From Cytidiella melzeri (Eukaryota > Basidiomycota > Agaricomycetes > Polyporales > Irpicaceae), in NCBI GenBank assembly GCA_022592445.1, contig JABYQR010000161.1, forward strand, positions 1 to 64,000: 64,000 nucleotides of DNA, written 5' to 3'. A program made the translations under genes and the position numbers. Positions within the stretch are counted from its first letter, which is position 1. Each line of letters starts with the position of its first letter. The notes below the pieces were generated by a model that worked only from the letters and a program-made list of their open reading frames with translations, had not been told where the DNA came from and did not search any database. This document shows, piece by piece, positions 1-10,998 of this stretch.

Positions 1-735
1 GAACACAACTTAGCCCCCCGTGACTCGAAAGAACCTCATCAGGACGCTGACGCTATTAGACTTTACATGTCTTTAGTCGGTAGTTTACAATACGTCGCTG
101 ACTGTACTCGACCAGACGTTGCATACTGCACTGGTCAACTTGCACGATACTTAGCTGACCCTTCTAAGGAACACTTTGCTGCAGCTAAACAGTGTTACCT
201 ATACTTGAAGGGAACGTGCAATTACTGGCTTGTCCTAGGAAACCAAGCAACTACTACTAATACTTCACTTGTCGGATACGCTGATTCCGACGGTATGACT
301 ACATACGGCAATAAACCAATAATGGGCTACACCTTTACATACAATGACTCGCTTATCTCTTGGTCAAGTAAGCGTGGTTCACTCGTAACGCTATCGGTCA
401 CCGAAGCCAAATTATATGCCTTAGCGCATGCGTCAACTGAAGCTATATATCTAAAAGCACTCATTGACGAACTACTTAACTCTACTATGGATCCTCTCAA
501 AATGTATACTGACAGTGCATCAACTATTGCCATTGTTAGCCCACCTGACAAGCAACATTCGCAACGAACTAAACACTTCGAGATTCGTAAGAATTTCATC
601 AGCGATCGTGTACTCAAGAAGTATATAACTATTCATCACATATCTTCTAACAATCAACGTGCTGATACACTTACTAAAGCACTACCTCTCGAAAAACTCA
701 AGCACTTCAATGAACTACTTCATATTCGTGCTTGA
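1..735 (+). pseudogene. 3' end of a Ty1/copia pol (RNase H), cut by window edge
   Basis: The frame is open from base 1 to the stop at 735, so the element continues upstream of the window. The protein starts in the copia RT/RNase H connection (MSLVGSLQY, TRPDVAYCTGQLARYL) and runs through RNase H: YADSDG holds the first Asp, a SWSSKRGSLVTLSVTEAKLY segment the usual SSKQ..V.LS..EAEY motif, and MYTDSAS the next Asp. It ends with the ADTLTKALPLEKLKHF tail typical of copia RNase H. The final TGA is followed by a purine-rich tract (GAAGGGGAG) and then an LTR, as expected for the 3' end of a copia element. The minus-strand fragment at 913-3020 belongs to the same family. Whether the upstream part is intact cannot be seen. 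Confidence 0.85.
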
Positions 736-742
736 AGGGGAG

Positions 743-912
743 TGTTCGGCTATATTAATTAGACGCTTAACGTATGAGTGCCGTAGTTACCGTATATATG
801 ACTTACTCTGATCAATGCAACGACACGCACTTTTAATCCCCAACTCCCACTGTGTGATCCCTCTCAGTCTTACTCTCTCAACGCTTTCCTCTACTTGCAT
901 AGCCTTCCAACA
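743..912 (+). repeat. 170-bp copia LTR (3' LTR of the plus-strand copia)
   Basis: It begins TGTTCGGCTA directly after the polypurine tract and ends CCTTCCAACA, giving TG...CA termini. A TATATAT box lies near 802. The size matches the 167-bp LTR of copia-2. The 3' flank runs straight into the minus-strand copia fragment, so no TSD can be assigned. Confidence 0.6.
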
Positions 913-3020
913 TAATCACTCACTTGGCACTTGGGATAGAAGGACAGTTTTGAGTTTGCGTGACAAAGGGAGTGGGTAGCGTGACAGTCCATTGGGGGTA
1001 CTTCACCATAAGCCAAGCAACTGCAGCGTAGTGTTCCTTAGCTGGGTCAAACAAGTACTGTGCTAGTTGACCAGTGCAATAAGCAATGTCTGGCCAAGTA
1101 CTGTCAGTGACATATTGTAAGCCACCAACAAGAGACATGTAGTGTGTAATGGTGTCAGCATCCTGACATGGTTTGGTCACAGCACGGGGGACTAAGTAGT
1201 GCTTGTGTACCATTGGTGTACGGCATGAATGTTTGTGGTCAAAGTTGTATTGCTTAAGTATGTTCAGGATATAATTCCTTTGACAAAGCTTGATAATTCC
1301 TGCAGCTTTATTGTGAGCAATTTCCATGCCGAGCATCCAGTGGATAGGTCCACTGTTAGTAAGTTTGAAATGTTGTCTGAGTGCAATCTCAAACTGTCCA
1401 GCAACAATACTAGTGATAGTGGTGAGAGTAATGTTGTCAACATGGACGGCAAGAAGAAGTATAAGTTTATCACCTCGGTAGAGGTAGAAGACTGCATTGT
1501 CAAATTTGCAATGCTTCAGTCCAAGTGCAACGAGTATGTTGCATAGTACTTTGTACCAACAATGTCTAGCTTGCTTAAGGCCGTAGATAGTCTTCCATAG
1601 TCTTAGTACCCAGCCAGATATCAGGCTTAGAAGTAAGTCTCCAGGAGGTAGACAAAGATAGAGATTTTTATCCTTGTAGATGTTAACGTTTAAGTATGCA
1701 GACTTGATATTGAGCTGAGCAATCTCAAAATGTAGTGAAGCCGCAAGAGTGAGTACAAATTGTGATGAACTCATACGCACAACAGGTGTGAATAAGTTGT
1801 TTGAGTAGTAATCAATACCATTATGCTGGGAGTATCCTTGCGCCACAAGTCTTGACTTGAGTTTAGTGACTTTGCCATGTTTGTATTTTGTTTTATAGAC
1901 AAAGCACAAACCAGTGATGTTTGCATTTGGCGGTGGGATACAGTATTCCCAAGTGTCAAGCTGTTTGAGGGTATCAACCTCAGTCTTTATCAACTTGTAC
2001 CAGTCGATCTTGAGAGGGGAATTGAGTACATCTTTGTAAGTAATTGGATCACCAACGTCTTCAGCGTAGTGTGTGTATTGAGATCAGTCAAGTAGAAGGT
2101 AATATTTGTATTGACTTCACTGTAGTCTAAACCTTAAGCTTTGCGCAAAGGCTTAGGTTCTCTAGTTGTACACCTAGGACAAGGAGGGTCAGGCTTGTCA
2201 ATGTCCATAGGCTCGACATGAGGATTTTCCTCGAGTACAAGTTGTTTTTCAAGAGTAGGTTTTTCAATATTTAGTTCTTTCTCCCCTTCAATTTGTGCCT
2301 TAGAGTTAACAGATTGCAAGTTTTGTTTGACACCTACGTGTGTCACAAAATAGATGTAGTGGCCTTTGGAATGTTCTGCAAAACCTATCCTAACAGTGTG
2401 CTTGCCTTTTGGTGCAAGTTTATTGGTTTCATATTTATACAAAACACGGTTGACCAAAGTTTTGAAGCATGTCAAGATTTGCTTCAGTACCATAGCGTTC
2501 AAAGTAAGGGGTCTTGTATTGAAGATGAAAAAAAGGGGTGCAATTAAAGAGATAAACAGCATGAAGTGCAGCACACCACCATAACCAATTTGGTAAAACA
2601 GCCATATGCAGGTTTACATGAACCAAGTTCATGACAGTCTGGTGTGTATGTTTGGCAACACTATTTTGTGCAGGAGTATTGTGCACAGTAAGTCAGGGTA
2701 TAGTACCTTGTGTCTTCAAGTAGTTGGTCATATTTGTACTAGTGAAGACAGCGTTGTTGTCAGATTGTAGAATCTCGGCATGAATGTTGTATTGCGTAAG
2801 AAGCTCAGTAGAGAAGACAACCTATTGAGTGAAGGTGTCATCTTCCATCTTCAATGGCGCAAGTGTTAGCTATTGAGTTGAGTCATCAAAAATAAGCAAC
2901 CAGTACAAATAATGACCAACAATCAATGCAGTGGGAAGTGGCCCAAAGATGTTGATGTGAAAGTGATCACCAAAAGCATTAGCTAACAGCAAAGTACAAG
3001 CTTTGGAAACTGGAGTACAA
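913..3020 (-). pseudogene. Decayed Ty1/copia pol (integrase, RT, start of RNase H)
   Basis: Read on the minus strand from 3020: integrase core (GDHFHINIFGPLPTA and IFDDST), then integrase C-terminal part (NSVAKHTHQTVMNLV and LFNCTPFFHLQYKTPYFERYG), a degenerate linker, and reverse transcriptase at 920-1993 (VYKTKYKHGKVTKLKSRLVA, AQLNIKSAYLNV, YGLKQARHCWY, LAVHVDNITL in place of the YVDD box, WMLGMEIAHN). It breaks off in the RNase H connection (MSLVGGLQYVTDSTWPDIAY), which closely matches the plus-strand copy at 67. Frames change several times. The protease to pre-integrase segment is missing between this piece and the Gag at 4547-5578, with two solo LTRs in its place. The YVDD box reads HVDN, so the RT would be dead even without the frameshifts. 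Confidence 0.8.
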
Positions 3021-3777
3021 TGACACGGAGACGGGGCTCGACGTGACAAACAGGGACACGAAGTGGAAAACGACGAGGAGGTGGTGGCAGGCGTAGAGCA
3101 CAATGCTTTCACCAGCTATCAGACTTTGTTCAAGTTGCTAGCCCAGTAAAGACCAAGTTAGTATTGTGACTACCAGCTATGTAGTACAAGAGGGGGTTGC
3201 TTACCTAGCCCAGTAAAGACCAAGAGGTCGAGATGGGGGCTAGGAGCGTACATGCAGCAGTATATATAGACTTCAGGGACCTGCGCACAGACCATGTTGA
3301 GGGCAGGCTTTGCAAGAAGCCGTGTGAACGAAGAACAAAAGAACTACCTAAAGGAGAACAATAGCTATTGTCTAGACCTTGCCAAGAACTCTACCCGTGA
3401 GAGAATCTATCTAAAAGGAGACCAACTATTGTATTCCATTCCCACACCTGTGAGAACATCCTTCCATAAAGAGAACAATAGGGAAAGAACAATAAGGAGC
3501 CCATGTGGATGGTATCTATGACGTCAAACCCTAGCTATGGGCTGAGCCATGTGTCTGTAGCCATGTGGTCTTACTTAAGCTAAGTCACATGCCAGTGTGA
3601 CGTAGTAGCAAGTAATGTGACCGTGTGGAGCGTCTAAGCCACGTGATACGGGCGCTTAATAGACGTGCAAAGGAGTTTATGCAGAGAGAATTGAAACTAG
3701 GTTGTAGCCCGGAGTTTTACAGATAAAAACAAGAGGTAAATTGCGAAAATTAAGGGCTAGTCAGGCCATCCATGACA
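3021..3777 (-). repeat. Solo LTR, family D (left arm of palindrome)
   Basis: Reverse complement of the family-D LTR at 3786-4541, at nearly equal length (757 versus 756 bp). Read on the minus strand it starts TGTCATGGATGGCC and ends CTCCGTGTCA. The flanks (TACAA before, GTGAC after) do not match, so this copy lacks a TSD and probably marks a recombination or deletion junction. Confidence 0.75.
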
Positions 3778-3785
3778 GTGACGTT

Positions 3786-4541
3786 TGTTGTGGATGGCCC
3801 GACTAGCCCTTATTGTTTGCCAATTTACCTCTTGTTTTTATCTTTAAAACCTTGGGCTGCAACCCAGTTGCAACCCTCTCTGCACAAACCCCTTGCACGT
3901 CTATTAAGTGCCCATATCACGTGGCTTAGACACTCCACATGGTCACATTACTTGCTGCTACGTCACACTGGCACGTGACTCAGCTTATGTAAGACCACAT
4001 GGCTACAACCACATGGCTCAGCCCATACCTAGGGTTTGATGTCATAGTTACTGTTCGCATGGACTCCTATTGTTCTTTCCCTATTGTTCTCTTCATGGTA
4101 GAATGTTCTCACAGGTGTGGGAATGAGATACAATCACTGGTCTCCTTTTAGATAGATTTTCTCACGAGTAGAGGTCTTGGCAGAGTCCAGACAATAGCTA
4201 TTGTTCTCCTTTAGGTAGTGGTATTGTTCTTTGTTCACACGGCTTCTTGCAAAGCCTGCCCTCAACATGATCTGTGCGCAGGTCCCTGAAGTCTATATAT
4301 ACTGCTGCATGTACGCTTCTAGCCCCCATCTTGACCTCTTGGTCTTTACTGGGCTAGGTAAGCAAACCCCCTCTTGTACTACATAGCTGGTAGTCACAAT
4401 CTCACTTGGTCATTACTGGGCTAGATATCTGTATAAGGTTTATAGCTGGTGAGAGTATGGTGCTTCATGCCTACCACCACCACTTCATTGTCATCCACTT
4501 CATGTCCCTGTTTGCCGCATCGAACCCTTGTCTCCGCGTCA
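3786..4541 (+). repeat. Solo LTR, family D (right arm), TSD ACGTT
   Basis: It begins TGTTGTGGATGG and ends CTCCGCGTCA, flanked on both sides by ACGTT (3781-3785 and 4542-4546). A TATATATA box sits at 4294. ATCTTGACCT, the same putative transcript 5' end as in gypsy-A, follows at 4328, 34 nt downstream. A putative leader intron with duplicated ends lies at 4358-4424. These features place it with the gypsy-A type of LTR rather than with copia, although it sits inside a copia Gag. Only 8 bp separate it from the inverted copy on its left. Confidence 0.8.
4358..4424 (+). promoter_or_regulatory. Putative leader intron in family-D LTR
   Basis: GTAAGC at 4358 to AG at 4424. The 20 bases before the donor (4338-4357, ending TACTGGGCTAG) are repeated with one change as the last 20 bases of the intron (4405-4424). 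CTCAC just upstream is a possible branch site. Splicing is inferred, not shown. Confidence 0.45.
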
Positions 4542-5578
4542 ACGTTGGCCATTAAGCCAGTAGCAGATGAAGAGCCAGCAGCGGCGGACTCTTTCTTCTT
4601 GCCTTGAGCGGCGGCAACAGCAGATTTGTGAGTGATGCCCTTCTTCTTCATTGCAGCCTTGAACTTTTCAGTCCAGGGCAGAGGACAAGTTGGTGTCATG
4701 TGGCTGGGCTGACCACAGTTGAAGCAATTACCCTGCCCAGAAGTGGAGGGCTTGCTTGCCGAGTAAGGAGCTGCGGCGGCGCAAGTGATAGTTGTAGTCT
4801 TGGCCAAGCATTTGACCGCGGCCTTGCCCTTGGTGTGTGAAGCCAAAGAAGTATGTGTGTGGTTCTTGTCCTTTGGGACAGACATAGTGGGACTCTTAGA
4901 CTCGGAAGTCTTTGGAGGGTGCATGAGTTGCCAGTTGGTGAACTCGCAACAAAGCTCAGCAATTAGTGCATTAGGCCTGTAGCGGTACTTCTCTCCAGCC
5001 GGAGTGTAAGAACGCATGCCAACTTTGTAGTTCTGGCGTGTAGCGGCATAGGCAGGAGGAATGATGCCAACAATGGTGGCATAGAAGATGTAATCAGGGA
5101 TGTCAATGCCGGCAGCGATAAGCTTGCTGCGGATGTTGTTGGCGTTGTCAAGCAGTTTGTCAATCTCGTAGATAGGACGGCAAAGGTGGAAGAGCTTGTA
5201 GATCTTGTTTGCGTCAGACACAGTGGTCTTCAGGTTGTAACATTCACGCAACTCATCCATGAGTATGTGGGGCTTGTACTTGTTGAGATAGTTTGCCATG
5301 ACCAAGTCAGAGATGTGACCAGTCAAGATGTTGAAGACAGGCCGTGTGACCTCTTGAGGTATGGTCAGGCCACCTCGGAGTGAGTGAAACTCCAGTATAG
5401 TCAACATGGCAGTCTCAACGCAGAATTTCCACATCGGCCAAGTGTTAGCCCCAGTAAGTTTGCCAACATCAGAGAAGGCTTTGTTAATGTTGCTGAGCAA
5501 CATAGTGAAGTTATTGTCACGGCCAGGTGGCACAGACAGAAGTTGCAACACTTCCCGCGTCAACCTAGTGCCTATCAA
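4421..5578 (-). pseudogene. Ty1/copia Gag, truncated by a solo LTR
   Basis: The 385-residue frame begins at 5578. Its central part looks like a UBN2-type copia Gag (GKLTGANTWPMWKFCVETAM; later MDELRECYNLKTTVSDANKI). A CCHC knuckle follows (CFNCGQPSHMTPTC). True Gag coding ends near 4547; the last ~40 residues are read from antisense LTR sequence inserted at the ACGTT target site and are not real Gag. The remainder of this copia, from integrase onward, is the minus-strand pol at 913-3020; protease is lost. The 150 bp upstream of the start show no recognisable LTR or PBS. Confidence 0.75.
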
Positions 5579-5731
5579 GCTAGGCGGGGCAGCAGCAAGC
5601 CACCATGAGGGCTACCCAGAGGAGGGGCAGTCGTCAGACGGCAAGCAGCATGTTTCTTGTGTTGTTGTCTGCGCCTCTCATCCTCATCCATAACGTAATT
5701 GTCACTGTCATCATCCCCTCTGTGAGGGTGG

Positions 5732-5898
5732 TGTCAATCAGACGGTCTGGTACAGGGTCAACAGAGATAGGTTTCCCCTGTACCGGTCCAGAGTCTTTTA
5801 TACGAACTTTACATGATCGGCGGATGCCCGTGTATAGTAGCTCCGTCCTGATGCGCTTCCTTCCTAGACTGGACGCCTTAGCAGGTCACTCACTGACA
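5732..5898 (-). repeat. Copia-2 3' LTR (167 bp)
   Basis: Minus-strand ends TGTCAGTGAGTGACC and GACCGTCTGATTGACA. It matches the other LTR except that it lacks an internal duplication. Confidence 0.9.
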
Positions 5899-7560
5899 CC
5901 CCCCCTTGACCCGCTACCAATCCCAGCATATCCATCGTGTGTGTGTGCATGACCTGAGCTAGGGACTTTGTGAACACGTCTGCCGTGTTTTCCTTTCCTT
6001 CTATCCACCTCACATCTATTCGCCCATCGTTGACACAATTTTGGATGAAGTGTGCCCTTATGTCGATGTGTTTCATTCTTGTGTGGCCATGTGGGTTGTG
6101 TATGCAGGCGACGGTTCCGTTATTGTCGCAGAAGAGTGGTGTGGAGTGAGTTTGCGGAAGTCCGAGTTCGCCTAGGAGTTGTCTGAGCCAAATGATCTGA
6201 CACGCCGCGTGAGTGCACGTGAGATACTCTGCCTCGCATGACGATAGGGCAACCACAGCTTGTTGTTTTGAACTCCAGGCAATTGGCGAATTGTATATAA
6301 CCATAACGTAGCCTGAGATTGACTTTATTCCCTCTCCGGAACTCCAGTCTGAGTCGGTGAACCCATGGAATAAGGGAAATTGCAGATTGAGGTTGCCTAG
6401 AGTGAGTCCAAGAGATTGCATGCCTTGGAGATACTGCAATAGGTGTTTTGCGGCTGCCCAGTGTGTTTGCCGGTAGCAGGACATAAATTTCGCCAGTTTG
6501 CGCACCGCGTAGGCTATGTCTGGGCGAGTCGTTGTGGCAAGGTACATGACTTTTCCTACCAGGGTGCAGTACGGTAAAGTCTTCAGTTCCTCACGTTCGC
6601 TTTCGTTTAAGGAAGTGTTGTCTCAAGTCAGCGAGGACTTTGGTGGCAATGGCATTGTCGCAGCATTGCAAAACTCCATGTCAAATAGTTGTAGTATGGA
6701 TAGCGTATACGTCTCCTGTGAGAGTTGAATAGATCGCCTCGCGTGGTTTCTGGTCACCTTGCACCCTAGCAGCCATTTGACCTTGCCGTTGTCCGTGATG
6801 TCGAATAGTCCTTTCAGATCTCTAGCAATTGAGTCTGATTTGGACTGTGACAGAGTCGCCAGTAGAATGTTGTCCACACTTGTTGCGGACATGGACTTCT
6901 GTCCGTTGCATTCCCGTACATGGACACTCCAGTCTGATTTGCATCTTCGAAAGCCAGGTGTGTCTGATACTTGTTGTGAAACTCAAGGTACCACGAGTGT
7001 CCTGCTTGCTTTAGTCCATACAGTCCTTTACGCAGTCACCAGTACCCTTTGCTGAGTATGGTAGGTTTATTCATGTAAATTTCTTCAGCAAGCGGTCTGT
7101 TCAGGAAAGCCGTTTTGATGTTGATGTGGCGAAGGAATAAGTTGTTGTGGGTTGCGATGGCCAATATAGTGCGTATGGAGTCCCATCAAGCAACTGGTGC
7201 AAACGTGAAGTTGAAATCCTGTCCGGGGATTTGCGTGAACCCCTTAGCAACCAGTCGCGCCTTGAACCTGGCAATATGTCCGCCGGTGTTCCGCTTGATG
7301 TGCAGTACCCACTTCAAATCAACGGATTTTCTGCCTGGTGGGACTGTTTTGACTTCTTCGTATACCCCTTTTGCCTCTAGCGCGGCTAGCTCCTCGTGGA
7401 TCGCGTTGAGCCAGTGCTCCCAAAACTCACTGCATTCTGCTTCAGCGATTGATTTTGGGTCATTGGTATGAGAGTCGTCGATTGGTGATATTGTGCTGGT
7501 GGATGCTTCTGGCGATATTCTTGACTTGAGTTCCCCATTGTGTGTTTGGGCGTTGAGAAC
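5864..7560 (-). pseudogene. Copia-2 RT and RNase H
   Basis: The RNase H part (5864-6547) is intact: TRPDIAYAVRKLAKFMS, GFTDSDWS, WSSKQQAVVALSSCEAEYL, LFCDNNGTVACIHNP and a DVFTKSLA tail. Upstream, 6623-6892 carries the end of RT (DNGKVKWLLGCKVTRNHARR). Further up, RT blades can still be read in shifting frames around 6900-7500 (ARFKARLVAKGFTQIPGQDF, NIKTAFLNRPLAEEIYMNKP, YGLKQAGHSW). The RT is therefore broken by frameshifts. The apparent C-terminus reads through the polypurine tract into the LTR. Confidence 0.8.
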
Positions 7561-8780
7561 TCAATTGTCGTTGCTGTTGATGTGCAACCCCCCCTTGACC
7601 GAATACTCAGCGTTATCTTCTCTATATCTGGCAGGCAGAGTACACGTACGTCGCCCTAGGGTGATTTGATTAATTACATCCCTGAGGGATACAAGTCTCA
7701 ACAGAGACTTACCGTGCATCTCAGTACGAGAAAGCACATGCCCATCTGCGTTACTAGGTTCAGACAAAACCTGTACGTCTGGGGTACAGGGGTCTGCCTC
7801 ATCTCTAACGGAGATGTGGTCAGATACGGTTTGAGGTCTACGGTGACCAAATACATACTGGTGTGGTGCGACTGCATTGACCGGATCATGGAAGCAATTA
7901 TTGCTTTCCATTAGGACATCTTCCCATAAGGGAGAAGTCGGGTGTAGTGTGGATGGTGGGACTGATTTGTCATCGAGGAAAATGATGTCCCTGCGTGATT
8001 GCACAGTCCTCGAGTCAGGGAACCAGACGAGGTATCCCTTTGCATCAGGAGCATATCCTACAAACCGCCCTTCTTTGCCACGAGGTTGGATTTTGTTGAG
8101 CAAGTCGGCGTCCATCTTGCGTGCGATTACACGCATGCCAAAGATGTGGAAATGTGATAAGTCAGGACTTTTGTGATGCCAGAGGTGGAACAGTGTGGTA
8201 TTGGGAGGTAAAGCAGAGGTCGTGACACAGTTAAGGATGTGGGCGGCGCATTGTATGGCGAGTGGCCAGAAGAAGTCGTTCATTTTGGCATCAATTAGCA
8301 TAGCACGCGCCATGGACGCTAGCGTCCAGTTCGTCCGTTCAGCCACTCCGTTTTGCAGTGATGCATCTGGGATTGTTTTCTTGAAAGTAATTCCCTCCTT
8401 CTCACATTATGTACAGAACTTGCCTTGTGTGAGTTCAGGCGCGTTGTCCACTAGTAGGACAGCAACCTTGAGTCCCGTGAATTGCTCAACCGCTGTCTTG
8501 TACTTGACAAACTCCTGGAACATGTTCAAGCGTAGCCTCAGGAATAAGGGAGTTTTCCATTGTGAATGACAATTGATGCACGGAAGGAAGTATTTTACGC
8601 CACCGTAGCCTAGAGGGAGAGGGCCGCAAATGTCGAGATGGATACAGAATAAGAGACGGTCGGCCCTAAGGTTTGTGTGCTTTGGGAAAGGGAGTCACTT
8701 TATGTTGGCTCGCGTGCAGATCTTGCAGGTGTGTGGTTTGGATGTGTCGGTGGTGATGTGTAGGCCAGTGGTCGTAGGAG
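7561..8780 (-). pseudogene. Copia-2 integrase and linker
   Basis: The reading frame at 7561-8346 covers the integrase C-terminal half: an AERTNWTL...ARAML helix, HILNCVTTSALPPNTTLFHL and the GKEGRFVGYAPDAKGYLVW segment. The upstream half with the catalytic core (LDICGPLPLGYGGVKYFLP, LLVDNAPELTQGKFCT) is readable at about 8390-8640 but is interrupted by a stop. The linker then continues to the RT. Confidence 0.7.
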
Positions 8781-8795
8781 AAAGCCCTTTAACGC

Positions 8796-10499
8796 CTAGA
8801 TGGCCTTGTAGGCAGTGTAAAAATCCTTTGAGACGGTACGTGTGCTCGAAGAAGCCACAACGGGATCAGAGATATGAGCAAGTAGCAAATGTTGAGTACG
8901 AGTAGGACGTGGAGCAGTGGTGACGTGAAGTCGATACAAGTTGTTGTTGCCGAGACTTTCAGTAATGATTGTCTTGCCGTTCAAGTCTAGCACTTTCCCA
9001 GCCTTTGTTGTCGATCCTACCCCTCGTTGCTCCAGACAGTCCTGAGACACCAAGTTCATCCGTGCGGTAGGCACGTGTAATACATCGCATAGCTTGATCT
9101 TGTAAGTTGTGCCATCAACAGTTGCAAGTAACGAGACATCGCTGACAGCGATAGCAGAAGTGGTGAGGGATGATCCGAAACCACGAACACTGATTGGTGT
9201 AATGGTACGATAATTGTCGAACACCACGCGGTCGAAAAAGGTATGTCGGTTGGCACCTGAGTCGTGATAAACGGCGAATTTGTAAACATGATCCGCTGAT
9301 AGGGTGACGTTGTGGCACCTCACAGATTGCTCTGGATCTGTTGTCATCATTGTATTCAGTAAGTATACTGTGCCCGGATTGTCATCATTGATAGATGCTG
9401 CATTCGCCTGTACAACTTCTGTTCCAGTGGGTTCATTGACTACAGGCGCTGTGGATATATTTGCTGTAGGGCGTTTCTTCGCGTTGACAGTCTTTGAGAC
9501 GTTCCAAGACTTCGAACGTTGGGAAGGCGGCAGATGGATGTTGCGCTGATATTTCCACCATTCAGGATATTGGCCGCATTTCCCTCTTCCCCAGGACAGG
9601 CAGTTATTGCTTGTGTGACCACGGGGATGCAGGCAGTCAGGGTTGTTGCACCATTCAGTCATTTTCTTGGCACTCCCAACTGCTTGGTTCACAACAGCGG
9701 CAGAACCAGAAGACCTTTTTGGATAGATTGCATCAGTTTCATAGATTTGCGCAATGACTTCTGGATAGTTCTTCGTTTGCGCCCAGTCCTCTTCTTTGAT
9801 GAGTTCAATGACCCTCAACGAGGACATTGGTCTGTTCGCGCTGTGAGCTAGACTCATATCATAGTGAAGAGTCCTCGAGAACATTCTCCAGCTGTTGTCC
9901 GTTGGGATAAGATCAGCAAGAGTCGTGGCAAAGTTTTTGTCAGCCATGCGGTTTGGATCTTGATCACATAGATCCGCGTAGATAGCGCACATTTTGTCAA
10001 CCCATTTACTGATGTCCATTCCTTCTTTGCAAACAAAACTCATCAGTTTCTGATGGAGCAATGAGGCCCGGAGATTGTTGATTGGTCAATATTCTGCCTG
10101 GAGAATCGACCAGGCTTCTTTTGCTCGTCTGGTGCGACCTATGAGATGGATTTTCAATCAAGGAATGGCTTCAAGTAGGAGAGCAATCACCGTGATGTTC
10201 GCATCATACCAGGGTTCTGCGTCCTCCATTGCCTTCTCAACCTCATCCTCGTTTCCTCTCTTAATCCCTTTTGTTACCACCCCGGTGACTGGATCCTCCA
10301 CTTCCTCATTGGACATTTTCCGAAGTTTTGGGACAATGGGTGGCACCAAATCAGGACCTTCGAAGTATTTCCACAAATGTATTGATCTGAGTTTTGCTTT
10401 GACCTGCATCACCCACGTTCCGTAGGAATTTGTGTTTCCATCATCGTCGAGTTTTGGCAACGTGTTCGTAGTAGAATCGACCTTAGGGAGATTTGACAA
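8796..10499 (-). pseudogene. Copia-2 Gag and protease
   Basis: Gag starts at 10499 (MSNLPKVDSTTNTLPKLDDD) and runs to 10158, then is broken near 10,060-10,158. The second stretch (421 residues, 8796-10061) holds the rest of Gag, an atypical zinc knuckle (CNNPDCLHPRGHTSNNC) and the protease motif AVYHDSGANRHTF. The integrase HHCC region is degenerate near 8800. The frame break plus downstream stops make this non-functional. Confidence 0.75.
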
Positions 10500-10586
10500 T
10501 GAGATGTATAGGTTGACAGGGGTAACTATTCAACAGAGCGATAATGTTTGGTAGCAACAGAAATCTGTTATGGCTTGCGCTGTTCA

Positions 10587-10598
10587 GGGCTCATAACC
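10587..10598 (-). promoter_or_regulatory. Copia-2 primer-binding site (half tRNA-iMet type)
   Basis: Directly after the 5' LTR the minus strand reads GGTTATGAGCCC, complementary to the CAU anticodon arm of initiator tRNA-Met (GGGCTCATAACC). This fits priming by a 5' half-tRNA as known for Drosophila copia. Confidence 0.75.
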
Positions 10599-10814
10599 TG
10601 TCAGTCAGACGGTCTGGTACAGGGTCAACAGAGATAGATTTGTACAACGCATACATGCGTACCTGGTACAGGGTCAACAGAGATAGGTTTCCCCTGTACC
10701 GGTTCAGAGTCTTTTATACAAACTTTACATGATCGGCAGAAGCCCGTGTATAGTAGCTCCGTCCTGATGCACTTCCTTCCTAGACCGGACGCCTTGGCAG
10801 GTCACTCACTGACA
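10599..10814 (-). repeat. Copia-2 5' LTR (216 bp, internal duplication)
   Basis: Same ends as the 3' LTR, but TGGTACAGGGTCAACAGAG occurs twice (near 10615 and 10662), separated by the insert TTTGTACAACGCATACATG. This accounts for the 49-bp length difference. Confidence 0.85.
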
Positions 10815-10819
10815 GGTGG

Positions 10820-10998
10820 CAATGACAATTGTGTAGCGTGACCATGTAGAGCATCTAAGCCACGTGATACGGGCACTTAATAGACGTGCAAGTGGTTTGT
10901 GCAGAGAGGGTTGCAACTGGGTTGCAGCCCAAGGTTTTAATGATAAAAACAAGAGGTAAATTGCAAAAAATAAGGGCTAGTCAGGCCATCCACAACAT
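10820..10998 (-). repeat. Family-D LTR fragment
   Basis: From about 10837 to 10998 it matches the 5' third of the family-D LTR (GGCCTGACTAGCCCTTA, CCACGTGAT and AATAGACGTGCAAG). It starts TGTTGTGGATGG on the minus strand. It is truncated at the copia-2 side, with unrelated sequence at 10820-10836. Confidence 0.75.

Larger units (their letters stand above)
5732..10814 (-). mobile_element. Copia-2: complete Ty1/copia element, decayed, TSD GGTGG
   Basis: The two LTRs (5732-5898 and 10599-10814) are flanked by GGTGG at 5727-5731 and 10815-10819. Inside, on the minus strand, follow a tRNA-iMet-type PBS, Gag, protease, integrase, RT and RNase H in copia order. The polypurine tract GGTCAAGGGGGGG abuts the 3' LTR. 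Coding is split by several frameshifts and stops, so it is not autonomous. The target lay between the upstream part of the older copia Gag and a family-D LTR fragment. Confidence 0.9.

Noticed and set aside
3016..3782. TSD for the left family-D LTR
   Set aside because: Flanks TACAA and GTGAC do not match, so a simple insertion cannot be claimed for this copy.
4421..4546. C-terminal ~40 residues of the copia Gag frame (MKHHTLTSYKPYTDI end)
   Set aside because: They are read from antisense LTR inserted at the ACGTT site, and the same sequence recurs in the inverted LTR copy.
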